NCBI GenBank assembly: GCA_031292145.1
Contig: JARLHR010000108.1
Coordinates: forward strand, 1-59,554
Source of the DNA: Clostridium sp.
GTDB taxonomy: Bacteria; Bacillota; Clostridia; Clostridiales; Clostridiaceae
Reading direction: 5' to 3'
Length of the DNA: 59,554 bases
Shown here: one piece after another, positions 53,712-59,554 of the stretch
Layout of the letters: each line of letters begins with the position of its first letter
Position numbering within the stretch: position 1 is the stretch's first letter
The notes under the pieces: generated by a model
Seen by the model: only the letters and a program-made list of their open reading frames with translations
Databases searched by the model: none
Told to the model about the DNA's origin: nothing
Made by a program: the position numbers and the translations under genes

Positions 53712-54821
53712 ATGCGGCTCTCTAAAATTAATAGGACCTGGTTAATAATTATAAAATTTATTATAGTTGCTTTAATTTTTTCAATATTCCAAAATAGTGA
53801 TAAATATGCTTTAGCAGATAGTAATACCAATGATGAAGTAAAAAAAGTTGTAGAAGATATTTTTACAATAAAAAATAAGGCTGCTCTAAATAAAGATTTA
53901 GATTCTATTAAGAAACTATATGCTACAGATACTAGATATGGCCAGTGGGCTTATGAATATGAGGAAAAAAAAGTGCAATACATAAATAATTGGGCAGAAA
54001 AACAAGGTGTAAAATTTGTTGATATAGTTCCTAAAGTTGTAATCAAAAAATCAAAATTAGGAGAAAAGAAATGCTCTTTTAGTATATTATGTAATACAGA
54101 ATATAAGTATATTTATCCAGATCAGCCCGAACAGATTAATAGTTCAAGAATAGGTACTTATCATTCTTTTCAATTAACTAAAAGAGATAATGACTGGATA
54201 ATAACCAAGGAATGGTATACAGATCCTTTTGCTGATTCTTTAAGCTTGGAATCTATTAAGGTTGATAAAATTAAAGAATACATAAAATTACAACCGCCTA
54301 GAGATTTTTCCGCTATTAGTGAAAGAAGAAAAGGTGCAAAAGAATATGCAGAAAAATATTGCGGGGCAGCAACTATTGAAGAATACGGATATAAATATAA
54401 TAAAAATTATAGGGATTTCAATCCACAGGGTGGAGACTGTGCAAATTTTGCTTCTCAAATTTTACATGAAGGAGGAAAATTTAAAGAAAATTGTACATGG
54501 AATTATGACAAAGGAAGTGCTACTGGTCCTTGGGTAAATGCAGGTAAATTTACTTATTATATGATAAACAGTGGAAGAGCATCAGTAATTGCTACTGGAA
54601 GCTATGATAAAGTATATAAGGCATCATATAAACTTCTACCAGGTGATTTTGTAGCATATGAAAAAAAAGGTGATATAACTCATGTTTCTGTAGTTACGGG
54701 AGCTGACTCAAAAGGATATTCATTAGTAACTTGTCATAATTCAGATAGAAATAATGTGCCTTGGGATTTGGGGTGGAGTGATAAGAGAATAAAGTTTTGG
54801 CTAATTAGGGTTAATTGCTAA
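53712..54821 (+). CDS. Secreted protein with C-terminal amidase_6 domain
   Basis: 369 residues. N-terminal signal peptide or anchor (WLIIIKFIIVALIFSIFQ), a middle domain of ~150 residues, and from about 205 a putative NlpC/P60-like amidase_6 domain. In it GGDCANFASQILHEGG gives the nucleophilic Cys and ITHVSVVTG the His. This domain is often seen in Gram-positive secreted proteins of unknown target, probably peptidoglycan or gamma-glutamyl bonds. Likely cotranscribed with the M15 peptidase. AAAGGGG is upstream of ATG. Confidence 0.8.
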   Translation: MRLSKINRTWLIIIKFIIVALIFSIFQNSDKYALADSNTNDEVKKVVEDIFTIKNKAALNKDLDSIKKLYATDTRYGQWAYEYEEKKVQYINNWAEKQGVKFVDIVPKVVIKKSKLGEKKCSFSILCNTEYKYIYPDQPEQINSSRIGTYHSFQLTKRDNDWIITKEWYTDPFADSLSLESIKVDKIKEYIKLQPPRDFSAISERRKGAKEYAEKYCGAATIEEYGYKYNKNYRDFNPQGGDCANFASQILHEGGKFKENCTWNYDKGSATGPWVNAGKFTYYMINSGRASVIATGSYDKVYKASYKLLPGDFVAYEKKGDITHVSVVTGADSKGYSLVTCHNSDRNNVPWDLGWSDKRIKFWLIRVNC

Positions 54822-54822
54822 G

Positions 54823-54863
54823 ATATTATCACATTTGCGTATTATACTCAAATGTGATAATAT
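54823..54863 (+). terminator. Hairpin after the amidase_6 gene
   Basis: ATATTATCACATTTG and CAAATGTGATAATAT are a perfect 15-bp inverted repeat. There is little T tract after it, so it is a weak terminator or mRNA stabiliser. Confidence 0.55.
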
Positions 54864-54914
54864 AATTCAAATGCAAATTCATTAAAAGGGGGAGCTAGCA
54901 AGAAGTAAAATTTA

Positions 54915-55490
54915 GTGTTTGTATTCTTGCACAATATAATGAAAACAATAATATTAAATAATAAAAATGGAAACAGTGTACAAGCTGAATTGAAAGTATT
55001 AGATTTAAATTATCTTGATGAAATAATGAAACTTCAAGATGATATTTATCAGGGCTTAGAAAATAAAGAGTTTTATTCTTGTTCAAGCCGAAAAGAGTTT
55101 AAAGAAACCATTGAGGAAAAAGGTAAAGTTTTGGGTTGTGTTTCTTTAAATGATCATAAATTACTTGCTATAGGTGTCTATGTAGAATACGGATATGAAT
55201 CTCATAATTATGGGTATGATATTGATATTCAAGGAAATGATATTTTAAAAGTTGGACAAATAGAATCAACTTTAGTTTCAAAAGACTACAGAGGAAACAA
55301 ACTTCAAAAAATAATATGTACATATCTTGAAGAAATAGGAAGAGAATTTGGTATGAAATGGATCTGTGCAACAGCTGAGCCTAATAATAAATATAGTCTC
55401 AATACATTTAAAGAACTAGGTTATAAAATTGTTGTTGAAAAATTAAAATATGGCGGACTAAGAAGGTATGTTTTAAGTAAAGAACTATAA
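54915..55490 (+). CDS. GNAT family N-acetyltransferase
   Basis: 191 residues at most. QIESTLVSKDYRGNKLQKIICTYLEEI includes the acetyl-CoA loop (RGNKLQ, a degenerate RxxGxG). CATAEPNNKYSLNTFKELGYKI is the GNAT C-terminal part. Start uncertain: GTG 54915 and ATG 54939 both lack a strong site. The acceptor is unknown. Confidence 0.75.
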   Translation: MFVFLHNIMKTIILNNKNGNSVQAELKVLDLNYLDEIMKLQDDIYQGLENKEFYSCSSRKEFKETIEEKGKVLGCVSLNDHKLLAIGVYVEYGYESHNYGYDIDIQGNDILKVGQIESTLVSKDYRGNKLQKIICTYLEEIGREFGMKWICATAEPNNKYSLNTFKELGYKIVVEKLKYGGLRRYVLSKEL

Positions 55491-55641
55491 ATAAAGGGAA
55501 ATACATTTTATGTTATAAGCATAGAATTTATTTTTTTGCATATACTATATGAAATCTATAATTGAGGCATAAATATTAAATAAAAATATTTATAAAAAAG
55601 TACTATTTTGAAAATAAACCAAGTAATTTTTGAAAAAAGTA

Positions 55642-55670
55642 TTGATTTATGAATAATTTTGAAATATAAT
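55642..55670 (+). promoter_or_regulatory. Promoter of the T-box/aspS2-gatCAB unit
   Basis: TTGATT (55642-55647), 17-bp spacer, perfect TATAAT (55665-55670). It is about 75 bp before the first T-box motif. Confidence 0.8.
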
Positions 55671-55740
55671 AAAGCTCATAAAGTAATTAATGATAATTTG
55701 ATAAGAAATTAATGTTTTGATATATAAATTTATAAATGCA

Positions 55741-56029
55741 ATGATGAAGAAAAGTAAATTCAAATAGATGATTTTAAGAGAGCAGATGATGGTGGAATAT
55801 CTGTATGAATCTTGAATTGAAAGAACACTTCGGAGCAGTTAACTGAAATTTTCTAGAATATAGCTAGATAAAGAGTAGGCTTAATCGGATCCATACCGTT
55901 ACAAATGGAGGGTATAAAACTATTAAGTTTTTGTACTTGTTTGAGGTGGATTTTAATATGAAATCAACTAGGGTGGTACCGCGAAAGTAAACTCGTCCCT
56001 ATGCATTACGCATAGGCACGAGTTTTTTT
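55741..56029 (+). promoter_or_regulatory. T-box riboswitch with overlapping Glu/Asn codons
   Basis: The stem I base has the GAAAAGTA K-turn strand (about 55748-55755), and AATTCAA/TTGAATT closes the stem above it. The specifier loop reads AAAGAACACTTCGGAGC. By the same spacing as in the valS leader the codon is AAC (55824-55826, Asn), overlapping GAA (55823-55825, Glu). The antiterminator AGGGTGGTACCGCG is at 55970-55983, with terminator at 55988-56029. Operon content (AspRS and GatCAB) fits a response to both tRNA-Asn and tRNA-Glu. This matches what I recall of a two-codon T-box in C. acetobutylicum. Confidence 0.9.
55988..56029 (+). terminator. T-box attenuator terminator (aspS2 leader)
   Basis: AAACTCGTCCCTATGC pairs with GCATAGGCACGAGTTT over about 16 bp with one mismatch, then T7. 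Confidence 0.9.
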
Positions 56030-56121
56030 ATATAAATTTATATGGGGAAACATCGAACAGTGAAATACTTATAAAATTTAATTGTAAGAATAAGCAATAA
56101 ATAGAAAAAGGAGCAATAATT

Positions 56122-57411
56122 ATGAAAAGAGTATTTATTAAAGATTTAGTAGTTAATAGTGAAGAAACAGTTTTACTTAAAGGATGGGTTCATAAAATTC
56201 GTGATCTTTCACATGTTTCATTTATCTTGCTTAGAGATAAATCTGGAATAATTCAATTAGTATGTACTAAAGATCAAATAAAAGGATTAAGACTTGAAAA
56301 CGCAATAGAAGTAACTGGGGTAGTCCGTGCAAATGAAAAAGCACCGATGGGAATGGAAATAGAAGTATCAGATATTGAAATAGCTGGAACTGTTTATTAT
56401 GACAAATTACCATTTGAAATTCAAAGCTACAAAGAAAAAGCATCCCTTGAAACTCAATTAGATTATAGAACAATAAGCCTTAGAATCCCTAAGAAAAAGG
56501 CAATATTTAAAATTCAAAACGAAATAGAAGAAGCATTCAGAACATTTTTTAAGAGCAATGATTTTGAAGAAATTCATACTCCAAAAATAACTCACTCTGG
56601 AACAGAAGGTGGTTCTGAAATGTTTACTGTTAATTATTTTAACAGAAGAGCTTTCCTTGCACAGAGTCCACAATTCTGGAAACAAATGATGGTTGGAGCT
56701 GGATTTGAAAGAGTGTTTGAAGTTGGTTATGCATATAGAGCAGAGCTTCATAATACGTGGAGACATTTAAACGAGTATGTGAGTTTAGATGTTGAAATGG
56801 GCTTTATAAAAGATGAAACCGACCTTATGAATATGGAAGAAAACTTTATAAGATATTTATATAAACATTTAAATGAAAAATGCAGTGAGGAATTAAAATT
56901 ATTTAATGTAGAACTACCAGAGGAAATAAACATTCCAAGAATTCCACTTGCAAAAGCTCAAGAAATTTTATTAAATGAATTTAATAAAAAATCTCCAGTT
57001 GGAAACATTGATAATGAAGGAGAAGCATTATTCCATAAATATATTAAGGAAAAGTATAATAGTGATTATGTATTCTTAACAGAATATCCAACAGCAAAAA
57101 GACCAATGTATGCAATGGAATGTGAAGAAAATAGAGAAATGACAAAAAGCTTTGACTTAATATTCAAAGGTGTCGAAATAACAACTGGTGGACAAAGAAT
57201 TCATGATTATGAAATGCTAAAAGCTAAAATGGAAAGGCTAGGATTGAAAATTGAAGATTTCGCTTTCTATTTAGATACATTTAAGTATGGAATGCCACCA
57301 CACGGAGGATTTGCGATAGGTCTTGAAAGAATTACAATGCAAATTTTAAATCTTGGAAATATAAGAGAGGCATCATTATTCCCAAGAGATATGAAGAGAC
57401 TAACACCTTAA
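56122..57411 (+). CDS. aspS2: Archaeal-type (non-discriminating) aspartyl-tRNA synthetase
   Basis: 429 residues, far shorter than bacterial AspRS (~590), lacking its GAD insertion. N-terminal OB fold (VLLKGWVHKIRDLSHVSFILLRDKSG), motif 2 in FERVFEVGYAYRAELHNTWRHLNEY and motif 3 GFAIGLERITMQI. This type usually puts Asp on both tRNA-Asp and tRNA-Asn; the Asp-tRNA-Asn is then amidated by GatCAB, encoded next. AAAGGAGC is upstream of ATG. Under T-box control. The downstream gap to gatC carries repeats. Confidence 0.92.
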   Translation: MKRVFIKDLVVNSEETVLLKGWVHKIRDLSHVSFILLRDKSGIIQLVCTKDQIKGLRLENAIEVTGVVRANEKAPMGMEIEVSDIEIAGTVYYDKLPFEIQSYKEKASLETQLDYRTISLRIPKKKAIFKIQNEIEEAFRTFFKSNDFEEIHTPKITHSGTEGGSEMFTVNYFNRRAFLAQSPQFWKQMMVGAGFERVFEVGYAYRAELHNTWRHLNEYVSLDVEMGFIKDETDLMNMEENFIRYLYKHLNEKCSEELKLFNVELPEEINIPRIPLAKAQEILLNEFNKKSPVGNIDNEGEALFHKYIKEKYNSDYVFLTEYPTAKRPMYAMECEENREMTKSFDLIFKGVEITTGGQRIHDYEMLKAKMERLGLKIEDFAFYLDTFKYGMPPHGGFAIGLERITMQILNLGNIREASLFPRDMKRLTP

Positions 57412-57430
57412 GTATTGAACCCAAAAGTGA

Positions 57431-57662
57431 GAATCCAAATCTTGTATTTGGTCACTCGAACTTTCTCTGTGAGCATCTATGATTTTGTGTGAATCACTTA
57501 CTCAGCGAGCGAATGCGAGTTGAGTTTCCTTAAGCATAAATGAGAGCCAAAATTTTATATTTTGATTCTCAAACTCAGTTAACTCGTGCATACGAGTTAA
57601 CTACCATTAAGAATGATTTGGTGTGAATCACTTACCTAGCGAACGAATGTGAGTGAAATTTA
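57431..57662. repeat. TGTGAATCACTTAC-family repeats in the aspS2-gatC gap
   Basis: Two core copies, about 57486-57533 and 57618-57662, each with TGTGAATCACTTACNNAGCGA and AATGNGAGT. They match the tandem units at 26456-26599. Each is preceded by a small hairpin of the same design but different bases: CCAAAT/ATTTGG (about 57434) and CAAAAT/ATTTTG (about 57549). The whole 317-bp gap is repeat-derived, with no gene. Confidence 0.75.
57577..57602. repeat. Perfect 11-bp-arm palindrome in the aspS2-gatC gap
   Basis: AGTTAACTCGT, a GCAT spacer, then ACGAGTTAACT. Lies between the two repeat cores. No T tract follows, so it is not a standard terminator. Confidence 0.6.
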
Positions 57663-57728
57663 TAAATTTTAATATTAGCACTTTACAAAGCGATATAAAA
57701 TAATAAAAAATTTAACGAGGTGAAAGTA

Positions 57729-58013
57729 ATGAAAGTTAGTATTGATGAAGTAAAATATATAGCAAAGCTTTCTAAATTAAAATTTTCTGATGAAGAAGCT
57801 GCTAAATTTGCAAGTGAATTTGAAAGTATTTTAAATAGTTTTCAATATTTAAATGAACTTGATTTAGAAATTAAGGAAGATATACATAATGGTGAAGAAT
57901 TAAAACCCGTAGTTAGAAAAGATGAAGTTAAGTCTTTTGAATGTAAAGATTTATTCAGAAATGTTAAAGACATGCAAGATACTTATATTAAAGTGCCAAA
58001 GATTATTGAATAG
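57729..58013 (+). CDS. gatC: Asp-tRNA(Asn)/Glu-tRNA(Gln) amidotransferase subunit C
   Basis: 94 residues, the usual GatC size. SIDEVKYIAKLSKLKFSDEE at the start and the LRKDEV-like KPVVRKDEVKSF near residue 65 are family marks. GatC stabilises the GatA-GatB complex. ATG 57729 follows GAGGTGA by about 6 nt; GTG 57720 overlaps that site. 15 bp before gatA. Confidence 0.93.
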   Translation: MKVSIDEVKYIAKLSKLKFSDEEAAKFASEFESILNSFQYLNELDLEIKEDIHNGEELKPVVRKDEVKSFECKDLFRNVKDMQDTYIKVPKIIE

Positions 58014-58028
58014 GGTGGTGACTGCATA

Positions 58029-59468
58029 ATGCAAATGAATATAAAAGAAATGGTAGACAAAATTAAAAATGGAGAATTAACTAGTGAAGCACTTGTTAAT
58101 TCATATATTGACGAAATTGTTAAAACAGAGTCAACAGTTAATGCTTTCTTAACACTTACTTGTGATGAAGCATTGGCTAAAGCTAAAGAAATAGATGCTA
58201 AGATAAAAGCTGGTGAAAGTCTAGGAAGACTTGCAGGTATTCCAATCGCAATAAAAGATAATATTTGTACTGAAGGAGTAACTACTACTTGTGCATCAAA
58301 AATGCTTGAAGATTTTATTCCACCATATGATGCAACTGTAGTAAAAAAATTATTAGCTGAAGATGCAATAATTATTGGCAAAACAAATATGGACGAATTT
58401 GCAATGGGGTCTTCAAATGAAAATTCAGCATTTAAAAAGACTTTAAATCCTAGAGATATAACAAGAGTTCCAGGTGGATCTTCAGGTGGATCAGCAGCTG
58501 CTGTTGCAGCAAAATTTGCACCAGTATCTCTTGGCTCTGATACAGGTGGATCTATTAGACAGCCAGCAGCATTTTGTGGTGTTGTAGGATTAAAGCCAAC
58601 TTATGGATTAGTATCAAGGTTTGGACTTATTGCCTTTGGTTCATCACTAGATCAAATTGGACCATTTTCAAATTCAGTTGAAGACAGTGCTTATATTTTA
58701 AATATAATTTCAGGAACTGATGAATATGATTCTACAAGCATAAGAGATTTAAAAGAAATAGATTATACAGCCAATCTTAAAGATGGAATAAAGGGTATGA
58801 AAATTGGAGTTCCTGAAGAATTCTTTGGTGAAGGCTTAGATGAAGAAATTAAGGATTCAGTAAAAAATAGTTTAGATAAATTAAAAGAATTAGGAGCAGA
58901 AGTTGAAACATTTTCTCTTCCTATAATTAAAGATGGATTAGCAGCTTATTATATAATGTCATCTGCTGAAGCGAGTACTAATTTAGATAGATATGACGGA
59001 ATAAGATATGGGTATAAAACTTCAAATTTCACTAACCTAGATGAATTAGTGGAAAACAGCAGAACTGAAGGATTTGGATCAGAAGTTAAGAGAAGAATAA
59101 TGCTTGGAACTTATGCTCTTGCTTCTGGATATTATGATGCTTATTATAAGAAAGCAGATGCTTTTAGAAGAAAATTAAGATATGATCTTAAAAAGACTTT
59201 TGAGAAATATGACTTAATAGTAGGACCAGTTTCACCTGTGTTACCTTTTAAAATTGGTGAGAAAAATGCTGATCCATTAGCAATGTATTTAGCTGATATT
59301 TACACTATTAATGTTAATTTGGCTGGTAATCCAGCAATATCAATTCCTGCAGGGGTTAGCAAAGAAGGCTTACCAATTGGAATTCAATTAATGGGTGGTA
59401 TGCTATGCGAAGAAAAAATATTCAAAGCAGCATATAGCTTAGAGCAAGCTTTAGCTCTTGAATTATAG
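58029..59468 (+). CDS. gatA: Asp-tRNA(Asn)/Glu-tRNA(Gln) amidotransferase subunit A
   Basis: Releases ammonia from glutamine for transamidation. 479 residues. Amidase signature with the Ser-cisSer-Lys triad: Lys in IAIKDNI, cis-Ser and nucleophile Ser in PGGSSGGSAAAVAA ... LGSDTGGSIRQPAA. Full length, standard ending. GGTGGTGA lies upstream of ATG 58029. Third gene of the T-box operon. Confidence 0.97.
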   Translation: MQMNIKEMVDKIKNGELTSEALVNSYIDEIVKTESTVNAFLTLTCDEALAKAKEIDAKIKAGESLGRLAGIPIAIKDNICTEGVTTTCASKMLEDFIPPYDATVVKKLLAEDAIIIGKTNMDEFAMGSSNENSAFKKTLNPRDITRVPGGSSGGSAAAVAAKFAPVSLGSDTGGSIRQPAAFCGVVGLKPTYGLVSRFGLIAFGSSLDQIGPFSNSVEDSAYILNIISGTDEYDSTSIRDLKEIDYTANLKDGIKGMKIGVPEEFFGEGLDEEIKDSVKNSLDKLKELGAEVETFSLPIIKDGLAAYYIMSSAEASTNLDRYDGIRYGYKTSNFTNLDELVENSRTEGFGSEVKRRIMLGTYALASGYYDAYYKKADAFRRKLRYDLKKTFEKYDLIVGPVSPVLPFKIGEKNADPLAMYLADIYTINVNLAGNPAISIPAGVSKEGLPIGIQLMGGMLCEEKIFKAAYSLEQALALEL

Positions 59469-59480
59469 GAGGGGACAACG

Positions 59481-59554
59481 ATGAATTTTGAAACAGTAAT
59501 AGGACTTGAAATACATGCAGAACTAAAATCAAAGACTAAGATTTTTTGCTCTTG
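59481..59554 (+). CDS. gatB: Amidotransferase subunit B, N-terminal fragment (runs off window)
   Basis: Starts ATG 59481 after GGAGGGG, 12 bp past the gatA stop. The first residues, FETVIGLEIHAELKSKTKIF, are the highly conserved GatB N-terminus. The window ends after 24 codons. GatB is the kinase/tRNA-binding subunit. Confidence 0.95.
   Translation, partial: MNFETVIGLEIHAELKSKTKIFCS

Overview
The window is low-GC (roughly 30%) DNA from a spore-forming anaerobe of Clostridium sensu stricto, closest in style to the solventogenic clostridia; the species is an inference. The signs are pyruvate:ferredoxin oxidoreductase, Csp-type subtilisin, a small acid-soluble spore protein, YtaF and PdaB-like sporulation proteins, strong AGGAGG ribosome sites, frequent TTG/GTG starts and two T-box leaders. 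No rRNA, tRNA, phage or CRISPR locus is visible. Both ends cut a gene: nifJ at the left and gatB at the right.

Layout. 1-7.7 kb: end of nifJ, an S8 protease, a hexapeptide-repeat protein, a pentapeptide-repeat protein, DegV and an SDR. 8-16.1 kb: an accessory run of small, independently spaced plus-strand genes (APH-like kinase, two methyltransferases, HXXEE and other membrane proteins, four GNATs, a DJ-1/PfpI protein, DUF3795). It contains two chimeric gene remnants, HAD fused to an ANT(6) tail and a nitroreductase start fused to a PfpI fragment. 16.1-29 kb: T-box/valS, TerC, aminotransferase, folC, a large HIRAN protein, TSCPD protein, beta-propeller, DUF4364 and polysaccharide deacetylase. 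29-36.5 kb: an SSB-like protein, the diaminopimelate/lysine genes (dapH, an aminotransferase, and minus-strand asd-dapA-dapB) with ppnP and an MntA/HepT toxin-antitoxin pair between them. 36.7-43 kb: SASP, methyltransferase, Hsp33, cytoplasmic alpha-amylase, YdcF and RluF. 43-50.7 kb: a two-component system followed by a TolC-like coiled-coil protein, a MacA-like adaptor, an ABC ATPase and a MacB-like permease. 50.9-55.5 kb: YtaF, small unknowns and two secreted cell-wall-type enzymes. 55.6 kb to the end: a T-box leader with overlapping GAA/AAC codons and the aspS2-gatC-gatA-gatB operon for tRNA-dependent Asn/Gln formation.

The intergenic DNA is unusually rich in dispersed structured repeats. 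There are four copies of a fold-back element with AATAACAAGTCC-type terminal arms. One is interrupted by a different 169-bp inverted-repeat element flanked by an 8-bp direct duplication, and another contains an 85-bp inverted-repeat insert. There is also a 175-bp near-perfect hairpin, a 149-bp multi-hairpin element between the valS T-box and valS, and a family built on a TGTGAATCACTTAC core that is tandem at 26.5 kb and recurs inside the aspS2-gatC gap.

The most worthwhile leads are the nested repeat insertions, the tripartite-like efflux module in a single-membrane organism, the two-codon T-box, the two chimeric remnants, the MntA/HepT pair and the HIRAN protein.
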